Counted from the first letter of the stretch, positions 34,026 through 47,024 are shown. The stretch: 64,000 bases of DNA from Hymenoscyphus infarciens (GCA_001414345.1 LLCB01000064.1:1-64000), one strand, 5' to 3'. Notes: generated from the sequence alone by a model not told the origin. Numbers and translations: made by a program.

Positions 34026-37000
34026 GCACACGACTCGTGCAGAACTAGACCTCCAACCCCCCCCCCCAAACCTTTGCGGACTTACATATCCGCACGGCAT
34101 GAACGCCGTATTATCTAATATAGAACTACAAAGTTCGAAGCTTATGTACAGCCTTATTTCACTGCACCTCTACCAACCACCTCTTTACTAAACTATCGAT
34201 GACGACTTTATTCATAACGGCCGAAATCTCGCTTGCTTGTTTTTGTTACGCCAGTCAGATACCCTCACGCTCCTTAGCAATGCTACTGTCCTTCGACACC
34301 TTTTTGTCATATCTTTTGACGCTAATACCTTCTTGTCACCTCAATTACTTAACTTTTATTGTTTATTTGTTTATATTCTTCCAACCCTTATTATGTACCT
34401 TGGTTTTTCTTTTCAGGTCATTTACTTTTTATGTCAGGAAAGTGGGAACGGGGAATTTATTCTCTCGGGTCATCAAATAGAGACTGGCTTTGGGGACTAC
34501 CCTTTTAGAATAGGAACTGCTTTCTTGCTTTTCATTTGCTTTTTTTCATTATTTTTGGGCGCGAAATTATACAAAGGACCGCACAAGCAATTGTGTCTAT
34601 TTTGTGGGCTCTTATTTGTTCTCGAAAAAATCAAAAGGATTACAGGACACCATCCGTTAGCGACAGGCTACACGGACATTGAATGTTCGGGAGAGGATGT
34701 GTAAATATAGTATGGAAGGAGAAATGGAAATGGAATGGGCGATTTATGGCGGCTATTACCTTCAATTCCCATGATTGGAATTTGTTTGGGAGAGCGCAGT
34801 CTTTTGGGGAGGGGACGTGTAGAGGCGACAGACAGATGAAGGTGGGATGGTGGAAAGGAGATAAAGAATAATAACCTCATGTCTCTTTCCTGCTCTCTGT
34901 GTTTCCTTGATCTTGTCACTTGCATGAGGTATGCCATCTTCCTCCTTGAACTTCCGCTTACCATTCCGGTTACTCATTTATTATCGCGTTCAAGTTTCTA
35001 TATTATTTCCCTCTGTTGTGTAAAATCATAACTCCTCACTCTCCCAGCCTCTTCACATGTTCGCGACCTTGAGTGTGTTGCGTGGGATTTCTCGCGCGGT
35101 GGTCAAGATTGTGAATACGGGAATTTGCCGACATTTTTTACTTTTTGACGTTGCGAGAGCTCGAGTCAAGGTTTCTTTCGCCTATTCATTGCCTTTTTCT
35201 TATATTACATTCTCCTTGGCAAAAGCGGGGGATTTTCAGGAGGGATACATATCTCGATTGCGATATTCACCTGTGGATATATTTTCTTAGTATTTAATTG
35301 TGACGTTGAACAATCTTAATTGAGTTCTTTGGGGTGGATGGTTGCGATGGTTAGTTTGGTAGGGATGTTGGATGTAGGTTGAAGTTTCTTTCTTCTAGGT
35401 TTAAAATTTAGGTTGTCGGTTTTGATTGCAGCATATCTTGGGGGGCTAGATGTCTGTAGGTTATGTAGGCTCCTTGTCTGTATGCTACCCTAGTAGGGAT
35501 CTAGAAGTTCAAGGTATTGAGGGCCTCGTATGGAATGTGTGGAGTAGGTTTCTAGGCGCAGTCGTTGAAGATTGAGTTTCTCTTGTGCAGTTCTGTGGGG
35601 TTGTAGTATCGAGAAGTGGGGGGTGGAATTATAGATGATGTAATGTACTTGTAGGGGAGAGTTGGGATAGGTCGATGGAGGGTGGGATTTTGGGGGCCTC
35701 AATATCTTGGTTATTGGATCGAGATTGGGAGTTAATTGAGGGTTTCTATTATATATTGGGGGACATGGAAGCGAGGGAAAAGGGGGACTTCATTGCCGAT
35801 TCTCTTAATGGATTATGAGGTGATGTTTCGCTCGCTTATGTGCGTACTTCTGGCGTGGAGGGATTGAGAAGGATGCACATGTATTCGGCGTTCGGAGACA
35901 TCTTGGTTTGATGGAGGTGTAACACATGTTTTTTCCGAGAATTTTGTATACTGATTTGCCAGACTTTGAAAAGGACGGTCGCTTGGATGAATTCCTCGAT
36001 TGATTGAGAGTATCGAGGGCATGTCAAGAAGCGAGTGGCTTGCTGTCTGCCGAATTATATATATTGAATTGCTTTATTCAGGTAACATTGACAGCGGGTG
36101 GCGCCGGTTGTCGTTCAGGAATCAATATTATGTGGGTGAGGATGCTGGAAGAATTTCCCTGCGGGTGTAAGTGTGCGACCCGTGGATGGCGAAGTTATAA
36201 ATTGAGGTAGCGATTGAGTTCTGATATGCATATGAAATCGTTTTTAGGTGTGGGTGTGGATGGTCCATGGATGTGGCTGGATATCGATATTAATTCGTGC
36301 AACCAGCTTTCCCTTCCTTTTGAATTTGTGGTGTTGCATTGCAGCAAGGTGGGTGGTGTGGTTGCGTAATCTGTAAAGTGTAGGGTTGGAAAAAGTGGTT
36401 CTAGGAAGGCGAAAAAAAAAGGGAGTGGCGAGGTGATGAAAAGTATATTGATGCGAGCAAGAGAAGATCGCAAAAGGTGTAGTGAAGCACTGCATATCGT
36501 GTCTAAGTGCTTTTGTATTTTTGAAAGGTGAATGCCTAGAATAGAGCGAACTCTTCTTCCTCTGGCACGGGTTGGCTTCAAGCCAAGTCTAACATCCGCT
36601 GTTTCTTTCTGTAATTATTTGAAAACAAAAACCCTCGAAGAAGCGAGAACGCAGTTATGTCAATCTCCTAGACTTGCATGTATTATTATAGATTGACGGT
36701 GGAAACAGCCTTACAGCACCAAGTCCTCCGAGTCTGAAGAGCATATGCTGTGACGACCCATATGCAGAGAAAAACAGCTGTGAACAACAGCGGAAGACCA
36801 CTAGAGAGGAATACTGAAGACTCACCTATCCCTCTGGGCATGAAGCACAAGTTCTCGCTTTTATCAAGCCAATCTTCGCCCCTCTATCATACCAGATAGA
36901 CTCGAGAGAAGGTTAAGCAACAATGGCCCGAGAATTCATGGTAATTATAATTGCAGGCAGGCTGCAGGTCCCCGGATTTTGCCACATCTGTAAAGAAACA

Positions 37001-38400
37001 CTCTCTCAGTACGTCCCCACAGCTCAAAGATAGTTGAGAACCGTCGGAAGGATAACTAAAGTCGAATCAGCGTATTAACAAACTACTTAACTACTCGAGT
37101 ACTACTCGAGTAGTCTATATATAGTAGTAATATACAAATATAAGCTAAAAAGTCCTAGTTTTAGTAGTAAAAAGTTTAAAAATCAGGTAAGAAACTAACA
37201 ACTGTTGCCTTCTCTCTCTCTTTCTCTCACCCCACAAAGGTGCCCCGATGTTAGGCCCGAGTCACCGGACCGTCGGTCCAAAACGGTCCGTACTACTCGA
37301 GTAGTGTTAAGTAGAGTAGAGTAGCGGCCACTACTCTACTCTACTCATTTTAATACGTTGAGTCGAATAATCCTTCACTGCCGAAAAGAGGAGCCGCGTT
37401 CAATGCAATTCAGAGTTTCAAAACTTTATGTTGTAATTCTCTTCTAAAAGGAAATGAATCTGATGTAAACCGCGGGGTTTCAGGCATGTCCAAAAACTGC
37501 GGACTGCGCCTATGGCGTCGTCCTCATGTTGAGCTTCAATTATTGTTGAGCCTTTCTTAGGAAGGTCTGACCTGGTTAACTAGTTGAAGCTTCACATATG
37601 CTCCATCCCCAATAAGTAGGGTAGGTATAGTGAACTTCACTAACATCAAAGTGAGCTGGGGGAGGGGCATTTTCGAAGGTCATCATCAAATATCAAAGGA
37701 AGAATTTCACCAGCTCAACTAGAAGTAGCAACTTTTGCAACCCTCTTCTTGCGCACTTGCTAAGGTGAGAGAGGCTCCGCTGTTTTAAGTTGGTTTGAAG
37801 CAAACGTAGAAGCAAAGCAACCTTCGCTGGACAATCAGAAATACTATCCAAGAAGGGATCGAGGTCTCAAGACACCCATTTCCTGATTCTCCAAAGCCTT
37901 CTCAACTAATACACTTGATTGTCCAAGACCATTCCGTACAATTCTTAGAAGAGTAGGTACATCCGATACATCCGATACATCCGATAATTTTCAAGTACAA
38001 GGAAAAAAGGAATACAACGCAACCAACCTTCCCCCATAATTCGCAAATCCGGCTCCCTCAACCCTCTTCCCCGAAGTAACCAAGAAAAAAGCCTCCAAAA
38101 AAGATCCAAAACCAAGATTCAAAATGCCCCAAAACCCAATCTGGAAAGAATAGCGAGGAAGAGGAGAAAATAGAAACAGGGAACCCCTGGAAACATCTGC
38201 CCCAACACTAATAAGTGGGGTAAATCCCAAAGAGAAAAACACAAGGAAAAAGAACTCAAGATCTAGACCCAAGAGGTCATCCCCCACTTTGTATCTCCAT
38301 CTTTCCTTCCCCACCTCCAAACTCCACAAACTCAAGACTTAAGAGAACGAAAAATCCCTTAATTTCGTGCTTATGCAGGTAGGAAAGTATGAGCTGTAAG
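34026..38400. other. 4.4-kb gene-poor interval
   Basis: Starts with the 3' region of the preceding gene (C tract at about 34057; frames at 34199-34704 are probably untranslated). No convincing gene follows. Points of note are a possible small inverted-repeat element at 37047-37376 and a 9-bp ACATCCGAT triplicate at about 37957-37985. Confidence 0.4.
37047..37376. mobile_element. Possible small inverted-repeat element
   Basis: The left end (GAAGGATAACTAAAG, TCGAATCAGCGTATTAA) and the right end read inwards (GAAGGATTATT, TCGACTCAACGTATTAA) match in inverted orientation with small gaps. Inside are palindromic CTACTCGAGTA copies and a perfect 15-bp hairpin at 37310-37345. A target duplication could not be defined. 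Confidence 0.4.
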
Positions 38401-38764
38401 TTGTAACTTAGATCTCGAGTGTCTCCACACATTTCTTGATAGATTCAAGAGGGAAGTGTGGAGACATTCAACGACTCTGCATAAGCTCAAACTCGGGAGT
38501 GGGATGTGAATCAAAAACGATTCCAAGAAAACAGAAAGGCACTCGAACGGATCGAATGATGTTGCAGAATTCAGAGATGACCGTTGGAGATATAGTACCT
38601 GCATACTCAGCCTCCCAAGAAGAGAAAGAAGCAAAGGAAGAGCGACAACTGAACAAAGAAAGAAAACACATACAAAATGGTAATCTTACATGTACAGTTA
38701 TATCTATGTATAGTTACAATCCCCGCCCCATATTTTCTCATCTTAGGTGTACAGCTCTAAAATC

Positions 38765-40615
38765 CTACACACCAAGCAACCACTCTCGATCCCTAGAATC
38801 CTCTTTAGACTCCTCATCCGGTTGCCTCACTATTAGAGTAAGTTCTTCCATCACATGTCCCATCTCCATCTCATCCGGAGTCCATTTCATTTTGACCTGG
38901 TCCCAAACCTGCAACGCCCTCTTCTTCCCAGAGCATTTTGAAAAGGCTCTGAGGGTATATACGACCATCCACCTTGAAATGTACAAATCCAAGTGTTCAT
39001 TCTCAACAGCCATGATATACGATTTCCACACACTTTCAAGACGGTCAGACGTCCAGTCCGTGTACCGGATGCCTCCGTGCCTTGCAAAGCCTCTCAGAAG
39101 GCTGAGAAAAAGAGAGCCATCGATGGGAATATTGAACCGTTTCATTTCCTCGAGAAGGCGCGCAGCTTTGTCAAGCTCGCCAGCTTGGACGGCATAATAT
39201 CTCACAAGGATACGGTATGTGTCAATATTTGGAGCAATGATAGAGTTCCTTTGATGATTTTCTCTTTCCGCAGGGTCCGTTTTCGTGACTAGGGCTATAC
39301 GTTTCAAGCTCCTAGTGATGGATCGTTGTTTGAGATAATGGCGAGGAGCTAGTTTCGGCTCGGGTTGCTCGCCAAACATTTTCTTCATCCGTTCGTATAT
39401 ATTTTGGGCCGCGTTCGCTTCACAGGATTGAATGAGAGCAGAAATCATAGCGTTCAAGACAATGGTATCGACGATTTCTCCCGAGTCAACGAGATCCTTG
39501 TATGCTGCCCTTGCACCGTCGCCATTCCTCCTAAGCCCATGGTAATGGATTAGACTGACGTGATGAAATCGATCAAATTGTAAGCCACGAGTCACCATTT
39601 CTTTGTAAATCATCTCAGCCAGAACGAATTTCCCAGCTTTACAAGCTACATCAAAAAGAATGTTGAAAGTGGTAGCATCGCCCTTGACTCCAGCGGTGTG
39701 CTCCATTTCTCTCCACATGTGTAGCGCAGCCTCGACCTCGACCTCGGTAGACCAACCAACATATCGTGCTGCGAATGAAATGGCACTGTTCCACTCCCTT
39801 GTTGACAAAGGGATGGCCGTATTCTTCATATCGTCAACAACAGACAGATATCTCAGCATCGATTGTTCCTCCTTTTTCTCCACCGTATACAAACAACGTA
39901 GAAATTTGTGTCTAGTATCGGATTCGAGGTACGGGGCTCTGGGTTTCGGTAGCTCTCTGTAAATTTGATATACCACCTCTGGATCTGGAAGATACTTTTC
40001 AGCGAGAAGATCCTCCAAACGATCGAGCTTCCTTCTTGTTTCTGGATCTGCAGGCCAGGCATAATGCGGAGGTGGCCATTCGTCTTCCTCTTTGTCAGAA
40101 ACGGTGAGATTCGGCCCATCGCTGGGTTGATACAGACTCGGAAGCTCGAGTATAGGCAATTGGTCTGTGAAAGACGACCCACTATACTGGTCCACCAATT
40201 CCATAAGCTCTTCTTTGGTTCGATTGGGCTCGCTTTCTTCATATACGTATTCTTTGGGCTTCGGATCTTGAGTGGCATGCTGTCGCCGGGACGTAACATT
40301 GTGCGTGTGTCGTCTCTTGGCTGATAGATCTGGTCGCCGAGATGAAAAGAAAGAGGTAGGATGGAGGGTTTTCAGGTTGTGTTTGTTGCAATGGCCAGCG
40401 CTGGCTAGAGAGTTGATAAACCATGATTCGAAATTTGGAGTGGTAGTCGTCGATACCATTTCGCGGACGACTCGAGGGCGCCGTTCGCGTCTTGCAGGTC
40501 GCGGATTTCGAAAGCAGTCGCCTGGATATAAAAATGAAAGCACTTGTCGATGTGCTGCTACCTTCGAGACGAGAGAGCCGGCCGTCGAGGGGGAGCTATT
40601 GAGAAAGACGGACAT
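38765..40615 (-). CDS. Mitochondrial pentatricopeptide-repeat (PPR) protein
   Basis: Single exon, 616 aa. Residues 1-110 are basic and Ser/Arg-rich without acidic residues in the first 40, as for a mitochondrial targeting sequence. From about residue 290 the protein is made of helical-hairpin PPR-like units: TTFNILFDVACKAGKFVLAE, then FHHVSLIHYHGLRRNGDGAR, VLNAMISALIQSCEANAAQN, and later DTYRILVRYYAVQAGELDKA. PPR proteins bind organellar RNA and control its stability or translation. The target transcript cannot be told. It is transcribed divergently from the mitochondrial ribosomal protein gene at 40989, sharing a 373-bp upstream region, which suggests co-regulation. Confidence 0.85.
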   Translation of the reverse strand: MSVFLNSSPSTAGSLVSKVAAHRQVLSFLYPGDCFRNPRPARRERRPRVVREMVSTTTTPNFESWFINSLASAGHCNKHNLKTLHPTSFFSSRRPDLSAKRRHTHNVTSRRQHATQDPKPKEYVYEESEPNRTKEELMELVDQYSGSSFTDQLPILELPSLYQPSDGPNLTVSDKEEDEWPPPHYAWPADPETRRKLDRLEDLLAEKYLPDPEVVYQIYRELPKPRAPYLESDTRHKFLRCLYTVEKKEEQSMLRYLSVVDDMKNTAIPLSTREWNSAISFAARYVGWSTEVEVEAALHMWREMEHTAGVKGDATTFNILFDVACKAGKFVLAEMIYKEMVTRGLQFDRFHHVSLIHYHGLRRNGDGARAAYKDLVDSGEIVDTIVLNAMISALIQSCEANAAQNIYERMKKMFGEQPEPKLAPRHYLKQRSITRSLKRIALVTKTDPAERENHQRNSIIAPNIDTYRILVRYYAVQAGELDKAARLLEEMKRFNIPIDGSLFLSLLRGFARHGGIRYTDWTSDRLESVWKSYIMAVENEHLDLYISRWMVVYTLRAFSKCSGKKRALQVWDQVKMKWTPDEMEMGHVMEELTLIVRQPDEESKEDSRDREWLLGV

Positions 40616-40988
40616 GAGCTTCCTAACATTGTGAACTTTTTGTCACCGTTGCCGTGTTAGCATTGGTGCAAGTATCCCAGTAATTTTGTTTTGCCCTCTT
40701 CCTCTTCCTCTTCTGATAATGATTGTTATGGGGGCGGAGGCGCAATGCTCTTGAAATTGAGATGCTAGTGCTGAAATATCTTGAGGCACCGCCAAGTGAT
40801 TTTACAGAGGGCGGCCGAAAGTTAATCCGCGAGACCCCTGTCGAAATTCTGACAGTTGAGCAGCACCCAGGGAAGTTGATCTCGAAAGAGCGCAACATTA
40901 TTGACGACTGTACGTAACCCTTCGCCTTCTCTTGGAGATTCATAGCTGACTTCTAGAAACCTGCAGCCGCAATTCGGATCCAACAATC
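40616..40988. promoter_or_regulatory. Shared divergent promoter of two mitochondrial genes
   Basis: The 373 bp between the PPR start (minus) and the Rsm25 start (plus) contain no other gene. They include a run of CCTCTT units near 40700. Both products act in mitochondria, so a bidirectional promoter is plausible. No specific factor site was identified. Confidence 0.5.
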
Positions 40989-41759
40989 ATGGGAGTCCGC
41001 AATTTAAAACCCGCGCGGGTCTACCAAATGGCATCGGCCCTCCTCGAGACCCAGAGCATACATCAACCACCGGCATGGTACGAGACCATTGGGTCAATTC
41101 CGCCCGGAGAGATCCTCACACGAACGCAACCTGTGAGCCACCGAAGAGAGAAGGGTGGCTCCAAGTGCCGGAAGCCGAGCAAAATGTTCAAGCCACAAAA
41201 GATTGTATATCAGGAGGACCCATTGCGACAACAATTCTTTCACGATCACCCCTGGGAATTGGCCAGGCCAAAGGTGCTACTGGAAAATGATGGAAAGGAC
41301 GGCCAGAGATGCAATTGGTCGAGGATTGAACAACCCGGAATGCCATTATCAGGCGAGAGGTAGGAGAATTGGTTCAACAAGAGGGGCGTGGGCTAACGGG
41401 GTTATAGTGTTGTTCAAAGACAATTATGGCTTATCAACGAGCGAAAAATGTCTCCATCAAAAGCATACGATAAAGCACGAAAAGAATTCTACTCTTTACG
41501 ACACCAGGAAGAAGTGGAGCGTCGGGTTGCAAAAGAAGAAGCAACATGGGTAGGAGCGTACTTTGGGAAAAGTGTTTTGGAGGTTGGAATGGAATTGGAA
41601 GACAAGACATATGACTCCTGGATGGAGTGGGCAAAGACGAATGTTGAGGCGGCCGACAGGATGCGAGATGCAGCGTACACAACTCTGCCAGAGCTTGAGG
41701 AAGAGTTGGCCCCAGTAGAAGATTCCTCGGTGGCTGAGGCTGCGCCAGCAGCGGTGTAG
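40989..41759 (+). CDS. RSM25: Mitochondrial ribosomal small-subunit protein mS23 (Rsm25)
   Basis: Exons 40989-41359 and 41408-41759, with a 48-bp intron (GTAGGA...TATAG) that restores LSGESVVQRQLWL, giving 240 aa. The start MGVRNLKPARVYQMASALL and the segments KPPSWYE-like QPPAWYETIGSIPPGE, EDPLRQQFFHDHPWELARPK, QRQLWLINE and SPSKAYDKARKEFY are those of fungal Rsm25. It is a structural protein of the mitochondrial 37S subunit. The C-terminus is Glu/Ala-rich. It is divergent from the PPR gene and convergent with ALG14. The identification is secure. Confidence 0.92.
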
Positions 41760-42016
41760 GATAAATATTGCTTGTAGAATATGGATGGGTGTAAAATATG
41801 AAGGAATTGTATTCACAGTTGAACGATTGCTCGGTTGTCTTGGAAAGTCCAAGACTTTAGGAATCCACGGCTACCAGAAACATGCTGCCGGTATGAAAGG
41901 CACGAAATTTAGCCTGAAATAATGATTCGGACTTTGTCTTGATTCGGTTTGCAAACCTAGCAAATCTAGGAAATATACAGCCAACAAGGGCAATCAGCAA
42001 GCAATAGATAGTGCCT

Positions 42017-42877
42017 TTATTCGACCAGAAATCCTTCCCAATCTACTTTCTTCCTTCCAGCATGTCCATTGATAGTCAGTGCTAACGTCTCCCACTGCAC
42101 AATGAACCTCTCACATATCCCCGCCTTCAACAAAATCTTGCCACTCAAACTCAAAGTCTTTACCCTAGCCCAGCTTTCGACATATATAACCTTCATGGTC
42201 CAAAGTGGCGCCACAGCGAGGAATTTCAGAATTGTAGCCGCCAGTATAAAAATGACAGCCGTCGCTGGACCATTCGTAATAATAGCATCGGGAAATTGCC
42301 CCACCGTCACCCGCGAGTCTCTCGCAATCTCATACAAAGTCTTGAAACAACTGAGCAAACACCACAACGCCGAGAATGGAGTCGTATACAAAGGTTGATG
42401 GATTTTTCTCGCTCTCGGCACCAACTTCACATCCCAAATTCCAGTGACTAAATTGAACTCTCCTGCGTTCGTAACTTTGGATGGTGACTCGCCATGGTTG
42501 GTCTGAATGCGTTTCTCGATATCAAAAGCCTTGCTGGTGGAAAACCCGTCGCCCGAGGACACGATGTAAGTACGGTGTTTGTATTTTTTGGGATCAACAT
42601 TCCGCATCAGCGACATCATCTCTGCTGTATGTCCACCGGAGCCCAGGACGATGACCATATGCCTTCCTGGTCCCTCGTGACTTGAGCCATTTCGGCGGCT
42701 CTTTGCACGGGGTTTTTGGTGTGATTTCCGGGGGGAGGGCAGGATGTAGAGGATCCGGAGCTAGAAATAATTAGCGCCAAGCAACAAGCAAACTCGTCAG
42801 AATCATCTTACGAACGTAGTGGTGGCCACTATCAAAGTCGCTGCCACGATCAGCCGCAAGGCTGAGAGATATGCCAT
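42017..42877 (-). CDS. ALG14: UDP-GlcNAc transferase membrane subunit Alg14
   Basis: Exons 42877-42812 and 42760-42017, with a 51-bp intron (GTAAGA...TCTAG), giving 269 aa. Exon 1 encodes the N-terminal membrane anchor (MAYLSALRLIVAATLIVATT). Exon 2 carries the diagnostic VIVLGSGGHTAEMMSLM, YKHRTYIVSSGD, QPLYTTPFSALWCL, AIITNGPATAV, IYVESWARVKTLSLSGK and FIVQWETL. Alg14 anchors Alg13 to the cytosolic face of the endoplasmic reticulum. Together they add the second GlcNAc to the dolichol-linked N-glycan precursor. Met 42877 is chosen because the upstream in-frame extension (to 43018) lacks family character. Confidence 0.93.
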
Positions 42878-44687
42878 GTTGAGGACACGAGGCTGATGAT
42901 GAGGGAAGTTGAGGATCGCTGCACGGCGGTGGAAGCGAAGCAAAACTTGACCCACTTTTCTGAGGTGCACCTCCCTCGCTTTTTGACAATGGCACTTCCT
43001 CAATCTCCTTCTTTCCAAAAATTTAGAAGAAGGAAGGCTATTATCAATTGTATGTTTTTCTACACGTTAATCCATTCTCAAGCCCATCATTCGTTTGCAG
43101 ATCAAGTATCGCCACAAGATATCGAGATGAGCGCCAAATGTTGTCAAACGCATAACAGTCTGGTTTCAGTCGCTTTTCAAGCCCTTAGTTTTGAAGACCC
43201 TTGTTTTTTTTTGTTTTTGAGTTATTGAGTGATTGTACTTGGGGTTTGTCAATTCCTACCTAGCAGAGAAATCCTAGTCTACCAAGTCGTTGAAAGCTCT
43301 CTCGCATCTGCTGAGAGAAGAAATCCAAATGTACTTGAGATCACAAGGGAAAAGGATGAAAAGGATGCAAAAGAATTCGACCTGAGTGTCTTAAGACTAA
43401 GACAGGAAGTCATTTTGAGCTCACACTCTTACCTAACCGATCCTAGCATTCAACTCCATATTACAACCCTCTCCACCCGGCTCTCTCGTACCAATACCAA
43501 CCCAAAAAAGACAAAAAACCTACGACCCCGAGGGGTCGCACGACTCTTACGAGCCACTTGGGGAAAACTCTTCCATTTCTGGTTGGTTTTATTACGCTTT
43601 CGATAGGCCAGCACTATGTGGATAGTACTCTTAGTCGGGACCACACCCCTCCGAGTCGCTTTGAATTTTTTTTCTTTTTTTACTTAATCCGCTATGGGTA
43701 CAAGTCCTTGGTCTTATTCATTAACTAATTTGCCTGTTACGAGTCTTGAGTGGCTTCAAAGATGCCTGATAGAAGAATGAATTTTTTTTTGTACTTTTTT
43801 GAACTATCGCATAGTTCTCCGCCGTGAATGTTACCGTTCCGCCAATTCAACCCGATGTCGTTTGTTGAATTGACGGAGGTATCTTTTGCTAATTTGTTCT
43901 ATGAAGGAGAGAAGGCTTTGTGGAGCTTGGGTGGTGAATGGTTGGTTGGAGTCTCCAGAGTTTTGCCAGTTCACCTATCGTAGACGTTGGAAGAAACAGA
44001 TAAGGGGGTATTGGAAAAGCGGCGGCAAATTATGTGAGTGAATACAACTGCAACACACAGGTAGATCACCAAACTTGGGCCACGGAGTAAGGGGTTTGTT
44101 TTGACATCGTACCTTTTTGGCTTCGGAAGTCTTGTAGCTGGGCCTCGAAGTACGTCCGTTGCACGCATGGACAGTCTTGATATCGCCAGGCGCTTCAAAA
44201 CTTCACCCTCAAAAGAGTATTTGCAACGGTCACAATGAGAGGATATTCGTACCTGAGACTTGGCTCTTGAAAGCTTTGATGTTTGTTTTGTGTGAGACTC
44301 AATGTGGCAATGTGAGTTCTCGGGTAGAACACTTGTTCTGAAGTCGAACAAGTCTAAGTCACCAGAGAATCGCCTACTAATTCAAGGGTCTTTGCCTTCT
44401 TGATACCATGGAAATACTTGGCACAAACAAGCCACTGTTTTCAAAGGCGGAATGGAAGAGATAAGCGAAGTCGTAAATTCGTGAAGCCTTTTCCCTAAAG
44501 ACAGAGGTCCGATTTTCAATCATAGAGAGGGAGGAATGGCGACAAGAAAAGCGGAAACAAGCTGCAAGTTTTACTTCCACTTATAGTTGACTTTTATGAA
44601 ATGCACGCGTCAATGAAAAGTTTACTACTAAACGGCTGGTCTAACACTTATAATATATAGACTTTACAAGGTACAAGGACCACAAAG
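42878..44687. other. Intergenic before the transposon island
   Basis: No recognised gene. Frames at 43229-43606 and on the minus strand at 43971-44580 show no family resemblance. Several T or A homopolymers. The AT-rich island begins near 44640. Confidence 0.45.
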
Positions 44688-45453
44688 GTGAGAGAACGTA
44701 ATACGTTGATTCTAGTAATATGTCGATTTTACTCTAAAATAGACTATTAATTAGAAATAAATTAACAAAAAACCACTAAATATTTTATTTATATATACTA
44801 TATATTTAAATTTCATACTCTCTTAATCTAGGAACATTTTCGAAAAGCTATTTCAAGATAGACTTTTATTTTAGTTTCTAAGTCTTTAATATTCTTATAT
44901 TCTTTATACTTACTACCTAGGCTTTATCTATCTTTTTATTCTATATATTTTTTAAAACTTAATACTTATATATAAATAATAGAGGAGATAATAAGCTCTC
45001 AGTACTTAAGTACTTCTAAGATATAAATATAGACGTACTCTACTCTCTTCTTTCTTATATATATTATTAAAAGAGTTAGCTAGTTTATAAAAGAGACTAT
45101 AAGTATAGAGTTATAGAGTAATAAAGTAGTAAAAGCTCGAGACTTATCTTTTAAAAGTTTATTTTTATTTCTCTCTTATTTCTTCTCTACTAATTACTTA
45201 ATCTTATATATTTTAAGCTTTTTTAAAACTAGTTCTAGCTTAAAAAGAATAAGAGCTATCTTTTAAAATAATAATAAGATTAATTTAAAAGAAATATATA
45301 TATATATATATAATTCTAAAAGTCTTAAAAAAAGTAAAAGAAAGCTATTTTTATTACTTTCTTAGCTCTGTTATATAACTTTTTAAAAAGCAATTTCTTA
45401 AACTAAGATTTAGAAGCTTAAAATATACTAATATCTAGTAGCTAAAGAATCTA

Positions 45454-45764
45454 TATAATAGCACGAAATATATACAACTATAGTAGAGGTATATAGGAGT
45501 ATATATAGAAGAATAACGTATATAGATACTAGGTACTAATATAGAAGAAAAGGCTAAACTAGCCTTTTCTAACTCTAGGAGAGTAGGCTACTATATATAA
45601 GAGGTTTAGATAGTATAAAAGGGTCTAAAACCGACTAACCTCGGCTAATACAAAAGCTTAAACCTATGTAACCTTTCTAAAATAGATAATATAAGATAAT
45701 AACTACTAAAACCTTATATATAGTAGGTACTCCTAGCTATCTAGGATAATAATATGCTGTTATA
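45454..45764 (-). repeat. LTR (3' LTR of the minus-strand element)
   Basis: It starts TATAATAGCACG on the plus strand and ends CTGTTATA, RIP-altered TG...CA ends. Same length as its partner at 48957. Confidence 0.85.
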
Positions 45765-46194
45765 TCCCTCTCTCTTAAAAAAGACTCGTCTCTAAGTCTA
45801 TCTCTCTTATTATTCAGAGTTAAATCAGAATACTATAATATCGTTATCGAGGTCGAAGTATTTATTATATTTGTTGATTTTATTATAAGCGAGAAGGTAG
45901 ATTAGAGTCTAAATCGTAGCTAACCCGAGTTCGTAGATACTTTATCTATTAAAATTTATTATAAGCGAGACGTCGGTTCTAAGATATCGATTTTAGGTCT
46001 AAATCGTAACTAAACTAATTCGTAGATACTTACTAAATAGAGACTTAGTTTCTATTCCTTTAATATTAAAAGTAAGTATTCGCATCTACTAAAAGAGTAT
46101 AGTCTAATCCTATCTAGTAGATTAGAAAAAGTTTAAAGTTTAAAGTTTAAAAGTTTAAAAAGTTTAAAAAGTTTAAAAGTTAGAGGTGAATTTA

Positions 46195-46935
46195 GAGTAG
46201 AGTTAGAAGTCGTTTAGTTAAGAGGTAGTAATAACTTAGTTAAGAGCTTACTTTAAGAGTATACTAATTCGTATCTGATTTAAATTACTAAAAGAGTATA
46301 GGTCTAAAAAAGTTTAAAATAAAAATTTAAAACTTAAAAGTAAATTTAGAGTAGAGTTAGAAGCAAATATTAAGAGGTAATGTTATAAGTAATAGTAATG
46401 TCTTAGCTAAAAGCTTACTTCAAGGGTATACTAATTTATATCTAATTTAAAAAATTTAAAATAAAAAAAGAGTATAAGTCTAAAAAAAGTTTAGAATAAA
46501 GTTAGAAGTAAATTTAGAGTAGAGTTAGAGGTTATTTAGTTAAGAGATAGTAATAACTTAGTTAAGAGCTCATTTTAAGAGTATACTAATTTATATCTAA
46601 TTCAAATTTAAATAAGATATCTAGTCTACTAGATATAAAAGAAAGTAAGTTCGTCTAAAGTTAAGTTAGTAGAAGTTTAAAGTAGAGTTAGATAGTGCTT
46701 AGTCAAGAAATAGTAATAACTTAGTTAAGAGCTTACTTCTAAGTTTCGTCCTAATAGAGAGCGTATTTTAACTAATTCGCATCTGATTTAAAAAGTTTAT
46801 TTAAAGAGTATAAGTCTAAAAAAGTTCAAAGTAAAGTTAGAACTAAAAAATCAATAGTATTATAAATAATAGTAATAACTTAGCTAAGAGGTTACTATTC
46901 TTTTAAGAGCGTACTAATTTATATTCGATTCAAAG
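46195..46935. repeat. Array of five ~160-bp modules inside the LTR element
   Basis: Each module holds a form of AACTTAGTTAAGAGCTTACT followed by CTAATTCGTATCTGATT. Module cores begin near 46231, 46395, 46553, 46716 and 46872. The shorter sister element has one copy at the matching place (about 50430-50550). A further related copy lies outside the array in both elements (about 48175 and 51650). Confidence 0.75.
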
Positions 46936-47024
46936 ACTTTAAATAAAAAAGAACTTCTAGCCTAGCTAAAAGTAAAAGAAAGTAAGAAAGTAAAGACTAT
47001 AAGACTCTTATTAGAGTTAGTAGC

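Noticed and set aside
34237..34704. 155-aa hydrophobic frame
   Set aside because: T-rich sequence just 3' of a gene gives hydrophobic residues by composition; no start context or family.
38436..39197. 253-aa plus-strand frame
   Set aside because: It overlaps the 3' part of the PPR gene in antisense and has no recognisable domain.
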